Positions 1 through 8,108 of a stretch of DNA of 41,747 bases are shown in pieces (the first letter of the stretch is position 1; every line of letters starts with the position of its first letter). Position numbers and translations under genes: made by a program. The DNA comes from Pseudomonadota bacterium (GTDB taxonomy: Bacteria; Pseudomonadota; Gammaproteobacteria; Berkiellales; Berkiellaceae), in contig JAFECS010000021.1 of NCBI GenBank assembly GCA_018241965.1, positions 1 to 41,747 on the forward strand. The letters run 5' to 3'. The notes beneath the pieces are model-generated. The model had not been told where the DNA came from. It saw only the letters and a program-made list of their open reading frames with translations, and searched no databases.

Positions 1-28
1 TAGGACACTGCCAGGCATTTTATTTGGA

Positions 29-60
29 CCCCTTGAGGAGTAATCTTCAAGGGGTTTTTT
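29..60 (+). terminator. Rho-independent terminator of a gene upstream of the window
   Basis: An 8-bp perfect stem (29-36 with 47-54, CCCCTTGA/TCAAGGGG) with a 10-nt loop is followed by six T at 55-60. This is a classic intrinsic terminator for transcription entering from the left. Bases 1-28 are too short to identify the gene that ends there. Confidence 0.8.
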
Positions 61-177
61 ATTGCCTAAAATAACAAGCTAAATCTCTCCCGCATTCGCC
101 CCTTGCAAAAAAAGTGTATATTCCGCAATATCAAAAAATATCTTTATCTCCACTTTTAATATGCAAGAAGACTAAAC

Positions 178-2052
178 ATGGATCGTAAACTTCGCACAGG
201 GCTTTTAATCTTATTAGGTATCCAGGCAAACGTAACGTTTGCTGATAATGCAGCTCAAGCTTCTAAGGTTTTACCAGAGGCAGCACAGGCAACCGTAGGG
301 ACTCAAGAAGGTGGTCCTCAATTTGGTCAAACCTATGGGCCAATTCAAAATCAAACCTTATGGAGCATTGCTAGAAAATTAGTAAAAAATACTGAATTTT
401 CTATACACCAAGGTGTGGCGGCCATTCGTGCTAACAATCCACAAGCATTCAGCAATCCAAACAACCATCAAATTAAAGCGAATGCTGTGTTAACTATGCC
501 AACACGCGATCAAATGACACAAATTGCGCCATCAGTTAAACAAATTGCAACAAAAACACAGACAACAGCGGAAGTAGGCACCCAATATTCAGCCGATCCA
601 GAGCCATTGCCAGGCGCCGGCGCACAAGAGAAAATCACCGAGCCAGCAAAAACTGAAAAAGCTCAAACCAAAGAACAAACTGCAAAAGTTACAACTACAA
701 CAGCCCCTGAACCTGCACAACTATCACCGGTTGTTGAGGCCGTTCCAGGCCCAGTTTACAGAAACTTTATGGATTGGGTGATCGCACAAAATGGTGGTTA
801 TTCTAATGATCCATTGTTTGCTTGTGCTGAAGGGGATAAATTTTGTTTTAGTGGGTTATTGGATCTAGATGGCCGTTATTATGATCATCATGGTAATCCA
901 GGCTTTGGTCCTCAAGGACCAGTTGATCAGAGCACGCTGGGTGGGGTAGGCGTAAGAGCTGCTTTTGGGCCACCAGGAAGAACAGTTGTAGGTAGCATCA
1001 ATAATGCAAATGCTTTTATTGATTTACACATGCCATATTCAAAAATACATACCAACTTAGCTTACGTAAATGGATCAGTTTTCACAAACTCTTACACTTG
1101 GGAATATGGCGCAGATTGGGGTAGTGTTTACCGTTTGCCAGCTAGTTTAAAAGTTGATGAATTATATCTTGTGATTGCCAACCCCGACTTGTTGCCCATT
1201 TATTTTAAGATTGGCAGATTGTATGCTGATTTTGGCGATTACATACCCAATGGTTATGGCATTCAGACCATCACTCCGAGCTTAACCCAAATGATGACCC
1301 AAACACGCACTGGTGCAGGGCAAATTGGTTTAGTGCATCCTAGCGGTTTTTATGGTTCTTTAACAATGTCTTATGCAGCACAATCTTTTGCTGTAAATCA
1401 TCGACCTGCGGATTTAGTTACACGTACTGGAATAGGATCAAATAGCCGTAATATTAGTTCCAAGTTAGGCTATAAAAATACTATTTTCAACATTTCCTCA
1501 AATTTAAACGTCAGCTACATGAACGATTTGCGCGATCTAGATTACATCAATGATACGCTATGGTTTATGCAGGAATTCACAAATATCCCGCTGACTTATA
1601 TTGAAAATCATTTTGCGAACAAACAAGGCGGACTTGCGTATCATGCTGATTTTTACCTATGTCCGTTTGGCTTAAGTTTTGAAGGTATGTATTCAACAGG
1701 GAAATTAAACCCTGGGATAGACACTAATTCCGGCGAATGGGACAGCCATGTGAGAACGGGCGGTGTTGAAGGTTGGGTAGACTTTAAAACTTTAGATAGA
1801 GCCTCAAGTTTGCGTTTAGCGTATCAGTGGGCACGGCATACCCAAGTGATTGGCGGTAGCATCTTTGGTGGCAGACCTTCATTTCATAACATGTTGCCAA
1901 GAACGCGCTGGCAAGGAACTTATACCATTAGTGTTTTACAACACATAAATCTTGGCTTTCAGTGGGTTTACGATCACGACTTTGATGTACCACGTAATGG
2001 CACCGATATGAGTTCAAACCTTGCGGTAGCCAGAATTGATGTCGAATTTTAA
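178..2052 (+). CDS. Outer-membrane porin, LbtU-like, with N-terminal FimV/LysM-like domain
   Basis: 624 residues. Residues 1-22 are a signal peptide (basic MDRKLR, then a hydrophobic core). Residues about 53-113 read like the FimV core domain: YGPIQNQTLWSIARKL, then RANNPQAF, then a lysine-alanine-valine-leucine segment ending in P. That domain is a LysM-type peptidoglycan-binding fold. Residues about 115-190 are a Pro/Thr/Lys/Ala-rich linker. From about 194 to the C-terminal phenylalanine the protein is beta-barrel-like, with alternating aromatic strands and segments such as ELYLVIANPDLLPIYFKIGR. I recall this segment type from the LbtU family of Legionella siderophore porins. A terminal F (VEF) fits BAM-dependent outer-membrane insertion. 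The role is probably uptake of an iron chelate or another small solute, anchored to the cell wall by the N-domain; substrate unknown. The next gene overlaps its end by 14 nt. Other outer-membrane porin families remain possible. Confidence 0.65.
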   Translation: MDRKLRTGLLILLGIQANVTFADNAAQASKVLPEAAQATVGTQEGGPQFGQTYGPIQNQTLWSIARKLVKNTEFSIHQGVAAIRANNPQAFSNPNNHQIKANAVLTMPTRDQMTQIAPSVKQIATKTQTTAEVGTQYSADPEPLPGAGAQEKITEPAKTEKAQTKEQTAKVTTTTAPEPAQLSPVVEAVPGPVYRNFMDWVIAQNGGYSNDPLFACAEGDKFCFSGLLDLDGRYYDHHGNPGFGPQGPVDQSTLGGVGVRAAFGPPGRTVVGSINNANAFIDLHMPYSKIHTNLAYVNGSVFTNSYTWEYGADWGSVYRLPASLKVDELYLVIANPDLLPIYFKIGRLYADFGDYIPNGYGIQTITPSLTQMMTQTRTGAGQIGLVHPSGFYGSLTMSYAAQSFAVNHRPADLVTRTGIGSNSRNISSKLGYKNTIFNISSNLNVSYMNDLRDLDYINDTLWFMQEFTNIPLTYIENHFANKQGGLAYHADFYLCPFGLSFEGMYSTGKLNPGIDTNSGEWDSHVRTGGVEGWVDFKTLDRASSLRLAYQWARHTQVIGGSIFGGRPSFHNMLPRTRWQGTYTISVLQHINLGFQWVYDHDFDVPRNGTDMSSNLAVARIDVEF

Positions 2053-2464
2053 GATAATACTATTTACAGCAATAGTATTTATCTCCTGTTGCGCCTTTGC
2101 CCATCAAACCCCAGAAGGTTTATGGGCAGCACGCTCTCCGTTTTTAGGCGATAAGCCTATTGGCAAAGTTAAAATTAGCCTTGTTAATGGTAAATTAATC
2201 GGCGAGCTGTTAGAAGTTTACCCTTTAAATGCAAACGTAGATCGCTTTTGCTGGAGAAGGCAATCTCCAACTTCTGGCCCTGTTATTCTGTGTGATTATC
2301 AGGAGTCCGATGGTAAGTGGATTAATGGTAAGATATACGAATCGACCACAGGTACTGTCTATAGAAGTGAAATAACCCTATCCCCCAACGGCAATCACTT
2401 ATACGTCAAGGGGGATATGGGAATGGCTTCAGCAGTAGCGGTGTGGGACCGACTAAATCGGTAA
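2039..2464 (+). CDS. DUF2147-family secreted protein
   Basis: 141 residues from ATG 2039; a TTG two codons earlier is less likely. An N-terminal signal peptide (MSNFKIILFTAIVFISCCAFA) is followed by a small beta-rich domain. The pattern GLWAA..., KVKISLVNGKLIGELLEV, a middle C...C pair, W.NGKIYES.TG..Y...I.L and a final VWDRL matches DUF2147 (Gly-Lys-Ile-tyrosine core and terminal W.R). The biochemical role of this family is not established; members are exported and probably periplasmic. It starts inside the last 14 nt of the porin gene, so it is probably translated from the same mRNA. Its 3' end overlaps the convergent outer-membrane gene by 12 nt. Confidence 0.6.
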   Translation: MSNFKIILFTAIVFISCCAFAHQTPEGLWAARSPFLGDKPIGKVKISLVNGKLIGELLEVYPLNANVDRFCWRRQSPTSGPVILCDYQESDGKWINGKIYESTTGTVYRSEITLSPNGNHLYVKGDMGMASAVAVWDRLNR

Positions 2465-3205
2465 ATTCCATACAATCGAGGCTTTAAACGAATTGGTGCT
2501 TACCTTGGTATTAGCATTCCACAACGTAGCGTAATCAGGACGTGCTAAACCTTCGCTATCAATGGATTTTCCACGAGAATGATAGTTATATTCACCTCTT
2601 AAAGATAATCCCGTCATTATAAAGGGAATAGGCACTTGAGCCCCGGCGCCCAGTACAGCGCGCACCATATGCTGTTTACTGTCACCTTCGGCAAAGAGGC
2701 CTTGCACGGGATCGTACGCAAAAAAACGAAAACGGTTACTGCTGAATTCTGGCCCCAAGCGCACATATGGGATTAAGTAGGTAAATAATTGATAACCAAG
2801 GCGTCCAGTGAAGGCTAACACACCATTGGTTTTAAAGTGTGGCGTATACATCCAACCTTGATTGATGTTATCGGTGAAGGCTAAGATATTATCATCGTTT
2901 TTGTGTCTTTTATCTTGCCAATCCAAGTTGGCTTCAAGGCCTATAATCCAAGTACTATTGGTGATCTCATAGCCAGCCAATAAACCCCAGAGATAGCCAT
3001 TATCAAAGTTACTATCGCCGCCATTAATAAAGGTAGTAGTGGGAAAGCCGGGCAGCGGGTGAGTAATCGTGGCATTTACTTGGCCATCTCTTTCGGCCCA
3101 ACCACCAGACATGCCCACTAAAAAACTGCCATCCCAGCCGGCATTCGCGGCTTGCGATAATAAACAGGAAAGAATGAGTGAATAAGTAAGGTTTTTTCTT
3201 TTCAT
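2453..3205 (-). CDS. Small outer-membrane beta-barrel protein (OmpA/opacity-like)
   Basis: 250 residues with a signal peptide (MKRKNLTYSLILSCLLSQAANA, cleavage after ANA). The mature part starts WDGSFLVGMSGGWAERDG and contains repeated amphipathic strands: GYLWGLLAGYEI, IIGLEANLDW, LAFTGRLGYQLF, YVRLGPEFS, RGEYNYHSRGK, and a final SIVWNLPI. This is typical of an 8-stranded outer-membrane barrel of the OmpA-transmembrane/porin type 2 superfamily. No periplasmic OmpA C-terminal domain is present. Function cannot be told from sequence; such proteins often act in adhesion or membrane stability. It lies 32 nt downstream of yceI on the same strand, so the two are likely cotranscribed. Confidence 0.6.
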   Translation of the reverse strand: MKRKNLTYSLILSCLLSQAANAGWDGSFLVGMSGGWAERDGQVNATITHPLPGFPTTTFINGGDSNFDNGYLWGLLAGYEITNSTWIIGLEANLDWQDKRHKNDDNILAFTDNINQGWMYTPHFKTNGVLAFTGRLGYQLFTYLIPYVRLGPEFSSNRFRFFAYDPVQGLFAEGDSKQHMVRAVLGAGAQVPIPFIMTGLSLRGEYNYHSRGKSIDSEGLARPDYATLWNANTKVSTNSFKASIVWNLPI

Positions 3206-3237
3206 GAATGGCTTAGTCCCTTAAGATCAATTTCCCA

Positions 3238-3804
3238 TTATGACGCTTTTTTTGCTTCTACTTCAATATCTACTTTAACTTCGTCACTCACCCCTGGAGT
3301 AAAAGCGCCCAATCCAAAATCGGAGCGTTTTATTATGGCAGCAGCACTAAAGCCAGCAGCTTTAACACCATAGTAAGAATGCATACCAATTTTATTAATT
3401 CTGGCGTTTAAAACCACGGGTTTGGAGACACCATGAATGGTTAATGTGCCACTGACTTTAGCCGTGTTTTTGCCTGTCATGGTAATGCTATTGCTCACAA
3501 ATGTGGCATTGGGAAAGCTTGAGGCATTAAAAAATTTACCGCTTTTGAGTGTATCGGTAAATTTTAAGCTTGGCGTTTCTAAACTGGCGATATTAAGAGT
3601 GATATTTACAGCACTATTTTGCAAAGCAGCTTCATCGAGCATGATAGTGCCTTGGGCATCGATGCTGCCAGAAACATTGGAAAACCCAAAATGATTCACA
3701 TGCCAGGTAACGTAACTATGGTCGGGCTCTAGAACATATTTTTCAGCTGTTGCAAAGGATTGCGCACTCACTATTAATAAAAAGTAGAAGATAAATTGTT
3801 TCAT
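3238..3804 (-). CDS. YceI-family periplasmic lipid/isoprenoid-binding protein
   Basis: 188 residues. The signal peptide MKQFIFYFLLIVSAQSFA is followed by the YceI signature: YVLEPDHSYVTWHVNHFGFSN, GTIMLDE, LKFTDTLKSGKFFNASSFPNATFVS..., GTLTIHGVSKPVVL, and a C-terminal KRSDFGLG...VSDEVKVDIEVEA. Members are lipocalin-like beta-barrels that bind polyisoprenoid or amide lipids; their cellular job is uncertain. The start codon lies in an ATGA overlap with the stop of the upstream unknown gene, so its translation is probably coupled to that gene. Confidence 0.85.
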   Translation of the reverse strand: MKQFIFYFLLIVSAQSFATAEKYVLEPDHSYVTWHVNHFGFSNVSGSIDAQGTIMLDEAALQNSAVNITLNIASLETPSLKFTDTLKSGKFFNASSFPNATFVSNSITMTGKNTAKVSGTLTIHGVSKPVVLNARINKIGMHSYYGVKAAGFSAAAIIKRSDFGLGAFTPGVSDEVKVDIEVEAKKAS

Positions 3805-4823
3805 GGTTTGGGCTTTTGTGGGTGTTCTTGAATGTGTTCATCATGCTTTAGCTTAACGTCACGTACAACACGCAACATTTCAGAACATAGTGCCCCCATC
3901 TTTGTGGAAGGTGGAAATTTTATTTTATTATCATTCCTAGGGTCTGGCTCAACAAATTCTTTTAATTTATCTTCAAGAGCAGTTATAGTTGCATTGTTTG
4001 GATTTGTACTCATTGCAATACCTAATGTTCTTAACTCTTCAAGTTCTTTTTCTGGCACGCTTCTTAAGAAGTTAGCAGCTTTTTGAAGTAGTCTATCACG
4101 ACCTTTTTTTTCAGGAACAGATTTGGCTGTTTTTAATAGACTCTCTAATTTTTCTGATGTTTGATAATTTAAAGGGGCTGTCAAAAAGCTTAATATCTTC
4201 ATTTTCATTTGCTCTGTGCCTTGAGTAAAGTCTCTATTTTTTTGTCTTTCAAACATATTTTGTGGAGTAGCTCCAGCAACCGCTTGTAATGCAGCATTGA
4301 GGTCAAATTTTGCTGTACTTGTTGGTGGTTCGCTAACAACAGAATGGGAGGTTGAGGTTGCACTCGTGGCATAGTGAGTAATCGGAGAAATCCGATGTTG
4401 TTGTACAGATGGAGATTGATTTGTTGCAACTGGTTCAGCAGGCAGAGTTGCGCCACTTCGCTCTCTTCTTTTTTCACTTAAAATATCACTTACATCCTTT
4501 TCGAAAAACCTTTTTATGTTTAATAATCTTTCAGCGGCTTTTTCGTCTTGCGCTTGAAGAACCCCTAGTTGGATTTCTCCGGCATTTTGTACCCAGCTAT
4601 TAAGATTTTCTGAAATTGAACGTTGAATCTCTTGAAGATTTTCTAATGACCTTGATTTTAGAATGTCAACAAGAGGAGTGAAATCATTTTCATTTAACAC
4701 TTTTCCACCAACATATTCTTTTCCTTCTATAATAAATTTTGCCAATCGAGCCAGTAAATCTCCATTTCCATACTCGCGTAATGCCGCATAAATATCTTGT
4801 CTGTCTGCTTCATAAGCACCCAT
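3801..4823 (-). CDS. Unknown 340-residue, effector-like protein
   Basis: I do not recognise a family. It has no signal peptide or membrane segment. Residues about 1-125 are predicted helical and charged. A Ser/Thr/Pro/Gln-rich spacer (about 128-175) includes a HSVVSEPPTSTAKF stretch. A second helical domain (about 175-325) is rich in Lys/Glu/Leu, with PEKKGRDRLLQKAANFL and PEKELEELRTLG repeating a 'PEK' turn. The C-terminus is hydrophilic (EHIQEHPQKPKP). This two-helical-domain layout with a soluble polar tail resembles type IV secreted effectors of Legionellales, but that is inference only. The start is ATG 4823, with AGG 5 nt upstream. The stop overlaps the yceI start (ATGA). Confidence 0.6.
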   Translation of the reverse strand: MGAYEADRQDIYAALREYGNGDLLARLAKFIIEGKEYVGGKVLNENDFTPLVDILKSRSLENLQEIQRSISENLNSWVQNAGEIQLGVLQAQDEKAAERLLNIKRFFEKDVSDILSEKRRERSGATLPAEPVATNQSPSVQQHRISPITHYATSATSTSHSVVSEPPTSTAKFDLNAALQAVAGATPQNMFERQKNRDFTQGTEQMKMKILSFLTAPLNYQTSEKLESLLKTAKSVPEKKGRDRLLQKAANFLRSVPEKELEELRTLGIAMSTNPNNATITALEDKLKEFVEPDPRNDNKIKFPPSTKMGALCSEMLRVVRDVKLKHDEHIQEHPQKPKP

Positions 4824-4909
4824 AGATACCTCGCCTTTATTTCGTCTTTTTGGAGGTTTAATTCACATTCTTATTAGGTTAGATTTGTATAGCGAGGAAA
4901 AGTTCCAGA

Positions 4910-4941
4910 GCAAACGTATCATTTTACACGTTTGCGTGTAA
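4910..4941 (-). promoter_or_regulatory. Nested inverted repeats upstream of the unknown 340-residue gene
   Basis: Two overlapping dyads lie in the 148-nt gap before the unknown gene. One is GCAAACGT (4910-4917) against ACGTTTGC (4928-4935). The other is TTACACG (4924-4930) against CGTGTAA (4935-4941) with a 4-nt loop. On the minus strand TTGTCA and TAAAAT flank the second dyad with a 15-nt spacer, giving a weak promoter-like arrangement. It could be an operator or a hairpin that ends transcription of the ATP-grasp gene; it lacks a T-run, so I favour a regulatory site. Confidence 0.3.
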
Positions 4942-4971
4942 TGACAAGGGTTTGAAAAAGATAATATATGG

Positions 4972-5970
4972 CTAAATAAACAGACCAAGCCTTTTGCAAG
5001 CAAAGGTAAGAATTTTATCAAGCAGTATTTCATCAGCATAATCGGCTAACGTCAGCCAATTGAGGCCAGGATTGGGGTTCACTTCTAATAATTTAATCTC
5101 GCCATTTTTATTAGCGCGAAAGTCAAAACGCGCATAATCGCGACATTCCATACGCTCAAACAATTGTTTAGCATAAGCAATTAATTTTTCTTTGTTTTTA
5201 TCAGAAAGTTGAGCTTCCTTAAAAATAATATTATTCCAATAGGGAGAGTCCGTAACCCATTTTGATTCATAAGAAAGAATTTTAGGTAAATTATCGTTAA
5301 GCTTTGAAAAATCGATTTCAATTAAAGGCAGCGCTTCAAAATTGCCGGGGTTGCCTATCAACCCCACGGTATACTCAGGACCCTCTAAATATTCTTGAAT
5401 CAATAAGGGGGTATGAGGAAATTGCTTTCTCATTAATTCGAGCTGTTCAATAAACTGTGCTTGATGATAAACAACAGAAGATTGGGTAATGCCAAATGAG
5501 CCATCACCAAAATTTGGTTTTATCAGTACTGGAAAGGAGGCGCTGCTTGGCAAGGGATCGTTGGGGCTTAAATAAAATTCCAGTGGCACAGGCACTTGCA
5601 AGCTATCGGCAATTAAGCGTACGGTTGCTTTATTATAACAAGTGGCCAAACACGTTGGGCCTGCGCCGGTATAAGGAATGTCCAGTAACTCTAGTAAAGC
5701 GGGAATATGTAATTCTTTGGTGGCTTGATTATTAAAGCCTTCATCACAGAAATTTAAAACCAGCTGCGGCTTTTGCAATGAGAGTGTTTCTAAAAATGTC
5801 TGATGATTATCTAAATAAGTAAATTCAAAATTTTCTAACAAACTTAACGTCTTTTTAAGGGCGTTAATGGTTTCTATATCTTCAGGGTTAAATACACCAT
5901 CTTTTTTAACTGGATCAGGTAGTTTTGGATCCCCCAGTAGCACGGTGGCTTTTATTTTGTTATTTGGCAT
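4972..5970 (-). CDS. D-Ala-D-Ala-ligase-like ATP-grasp enzyme (stand-alone paralogue)
   Basis: 332 residues of one ATP-grasp ligase. The N-terminal part has CDEGFNN and PYTGAGPTCLATCYNK, as in Ddl-type enzymes. KPNFGDGSFGITQ is the nucleotide-binding glycine loop, LLIQEYLEGPEYTVGLIG the next motif. RDYARFDF (about D283) and LLEVNPNPG (about E296 and N298) supply the metal ligands. Such enzymes join an amino or imino group to a carboxylate through an acyl phosphate. It lacks the N-terminal Ddl signature (FGGRSSEHE type), so it is unlikely to be the cell's main Ddl. It is plainly homologous along its whole length to the C-terminal half of the protein at 8109-10043. Its end is shorter: the WCWDGKFN stretch after NPNPG in the fused paralogue is missing here. 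Substrate unknown. Confidence 0.7.
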   Translation of the reverse strand: MPNNKIKATVLLGDPKLPDPVKKDGVFNPEDIETINALKKTLSLLENFEFTYLDNHQTFLETLSLQKPQLVLNFCDEGFNNQATKELHIPALLELLDIPYTGAGPTCLATCYNKATVRLIADSLQVPVPLEFYLSPNDPLPSSASFPVLIKPNFGDGSFGITQSSVVYHQAQFIEQLELMRKQFPHTPLLIQEYLEGPEYTVGLIGNPGNFEALPLIEIDFSKLNDNLPKILSYESKWVTDSPYWNNIIFKEAQLSDKNKEKLIAYAKQLFERMECRDYARFDFRANKNGEIKLLEVNPNPGLNWLTLADYADEILLDKILTFACKRLGLFI

Positions 5971-6042
5971 TGGAGGGGTCCCTTATTGTAGAATGGAGGC
6001 ATTTTAAACCTTATAACGAACTATTTGTAGAGGGTCTGGCGA

Positions 6043-6873
6043 ATGAGTCGATTTGCTGTATTGGGAAGCCCAATTGCCCATAGCCTGTCTCCGGTTATCC
6101 ATCAGGCCTTTGCCAAAGAAGCCAAGCTTTCTATCACTTTTGAAAAAATTCTTACCCCAGCGGGAGCCCTAAAACAAACCTTGGATGCCTTTAAAGTAAA
6201 CGGGGGCCAAGGGGCTTGTGTGACGCTACCTTTAAAAGTAGAAGCATTTGAATTATGTGATCATCTGACCCTTGCTGCCAAAACGGCCAAAGCAGTCAAT
6301 ACACTTTTTTGGCAAGCGGGCAAGCTATGGGGTGATAATACCGATGGCGAAGGATTGCTTGGCTATTTGCAAAACGATCTAGGGCTTGTTTTGGAGGGTA
6401 GAAGGATTTTAATTCTGGGCGCAGGTGGTGCAACCAGGGGTATATTAGATCCACTTTTAAAAGCTGGCGTGCAAAATATTGTCATCGTAAATAGGACACT
6501 CACAAAGGCTCAAGCGCTTTGCACAAACCCTCACATAACAGCTTACGATTATGATACGTTTAATCGCTCAAATGAATTGCCATTTTATCTGGTTATCAAT
6601 GCCACCTCCTGTAGTTTACAAGACGCTTTGCCGCCTCTAGAACCAGAATGGGTGAAAGGCGCTTATACGGTTGATCTGGCGTACAAACAAAAGCAAGAAA
6701 CGCTATTTCAACAATGGGCAAATAAGCAAGGAGCTCTTTTGGCCGAAGACGGCCTTGGAATGTTAGTATGGCAGGCAGCACTAGGATTTAAGTTGTGGCA
6801 CCATTTTTTACCGCATGTGAAGCCGGTAATACAGCAGTTAAGACAAGGAGCGTTTCAAGATGCAGATCAATAA
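6043..6873 (+). CDS. aroE: Shikimate dehydrogenase (NADP+)
   Basis: 276 residues, the normal AroE length. It catalyses reversible NADPH reduction of 3-dehydroshikimate to shikimate in aromatic amino-acid and folate precursor synthesis. The N-domain has LGSPIAHSLSP, the substrate-binding entry, then VTLPLK with catalytic Lys65, AVNTLF with Asn86 and GDNTDG with catalytic Asp101. The Rossmann loop LILGAGGATRGIL and VNRTLTKA (NADP 2'-phosphate site) follow. The C-terminal DGLGMLVWQAALGF is also typical. An AGAGGG ribosome-binding site lies 8 nt before ATG. The MFS gene begins inside its last 14 nt, so they form an operon. Confidence 0.95.
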   Translation: MSRFAVLGSPIAHSLSPVIHQAFAKEAKLSITFEKILTPAGALKQTLDAFKVNGGQGACVTLPLKVEAFELCDHLTLAAKTAKAVNTLFWQAGKLWGDNTDGEGLLGYLQNDLGLVLEGRRILILGAGGATRGILDPLLKAGVQNIVIVNRTLTKAQALCTNPHITAYDYDTFNRSNELPFYLVINATSCSLQDALPPLEPEWVKGAYTVDLAYKQKQETLFQQWANKQGALLAEDGLGMLVWQAALGFKLWHHFLPHVKPVIQQLRQGAFQDADQ

Positions 6874-8086
6874 CGTGAACAGAAAACTTCTGCTCACCAT
6901 TATGGTGAGTGCCTTGGGTTATTTTGTCGATGTTTATGACATTATTTTATTTGCGGTATTACGAGTTCCTAGTTTAAAAGCACTGGGTCTATCACCGGAG
7001 GAAATTACCTCTGTTGGGCTTGATTTATTGAATTTTCAATTAGTAGGTATGTTACTTGGTGGCGTTGTTTGGGGAATGTTAGGCGATAAACGTGGCCGAT
7101 TATCCATTTTATTTGGCTCTATTATTTTGTATTCGCTGGCTAATTTTGCCAATGCTTTTGTGACGGATGTTACCCAATATGCGGTATTGCGATTTTTAGC
7201 AGGGTTTGGTTTGGCAGGTGAATTTGGTGCTGGGATCACTATCGTTAGTGAATTAATGTCAACGCAAAAGCGTGGTATTGGAACAACTATTATTACAGCG
7301 GCTGGTGTGTTAGGCGGTATTACTGGTGGTCTTGTGGGTAATCTTTTTACCTGGAAAACGGCTTATATGATAGGGGGTGGCGCAGGTTTTGTGTTGCTCT
7401 TGTTACGTTTAAGTTTAGTTGAATCTACGCTATATCTTTCAGTTAAGCAGCAAAAGAATATTGCCAAAGGGAGTTTATTTGCTTTTATTAAAAATCCGCA
7501 ATTATTAAAAAGATATATACAATGTTTGTTCATTGGGATCCCCTTTTGGGTATTTATTGGCATCTATATGACCTTAGCGCCTGAAATAGGCAGGTTACTT
7601 AATGTGCAAGGCGTTATTACTACAGGTTTTGCTATCTTATTTTTTAATATTGGTTTAGGCTTAGGTGAGTTTTCAAGTGGCTTATATAGCCAATGGTGTG
7701 GTTCACGCAAAAAAGCGGTATTTATTTTTCAAGCAATTTGCTTTGGTGTACTGGTAACCTTTTTGTCGCTTAACGATATAACACCAGCGCTTTTTTATTT
7801 CTTTTGTAGTTTGCTTGGCTTTGGTGTTGGCAATTGGGCTGTTTTTATGGTTATGTCAACAGAGCAATTTGGCACCAATTTACGTGCCACGGTGACAGTA
7901 TCATTACCGAATATGGTGCGCGGTATGGGAGTTCCCTTAACATTACTTATCACCGCTTTAAAACCAACGCTTGGCTTGTTAATGATCCTCGGGTTGATAG
8001 GGGGCGCAAGCCTTATTTTGGCCATGATTTCTTTAGTGTTTTTACCGGAAACCTTTAGCCGAAAATTAGACTTCGTAGAAACTTAG
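6860..8086 (+). CDS. MFS transporter (sugar/metabolite:H+ symporter-like)
   Basis: 408 residues with about 12 predicted membrane segments. The N-terminal half has GYFVDVYDIILFAVL in TM1 and the major-facilitator motif A as GMLGDKRGR in loop 2-3. LRFLAGFGLAGEFGAG follows in TM4; this resembles the metabolite:H+ symporter and sugar-porter branches. Segment 6-7 carries a basic cytoplasmic loop, and the protein ends LPETFSRKLDF. An acidic residue pair in TM1 (D and D in VDVYD) may couple protons. Substrate cannot be read from sequence. AAGGAG stands 9 nt before ATG 6860, inside the end of aroE, so expression is linked to aroE. Confidence 0.8.
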   Translation: MQINNVNRKLLLTIMVSALGYFVDVYDIILFAVLRVPSLKALGLSPEEITSVGLDLLNFQLVGMLLGGVVWGMLGDKRGRLSILFGSIILYSLANFANAFVTDVTQYAVLRFLAGFGLAGEFGAGITIVSELMSTQKRGIGTTIITAAGVLGGITGGLVGNLFTWKTAYMIGGGAGFVLLLLRLSLVESTLYLSVKQQKNIAKGSLFAFIKNPQLLKRYIQCLFIGIPFWVFIGIYMTLAPEIGRLLNVQGVITTGFAILFFNIGLGLGEFSSGLYSQWCGSRKKAVFIFQAICFGVLVTFLSLNDITPALFYFFCSLLGFGVGNWAVFMVMSTEQFGTNLRATVTVSLPNMVRGMGVPLTLLITALKPTLGLLMILGLIGGASLILAMISLVFLPETFSRKLDFVET

Positions 8087-8108
8087 TCACTTGCGCATCC
8101 CTTGCAAT

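Noticed and set aside
1..28. End of an upstream gene or tRNA
   Set aside because: Too short to identify; no tRNA arm pattern can be completed within the window.
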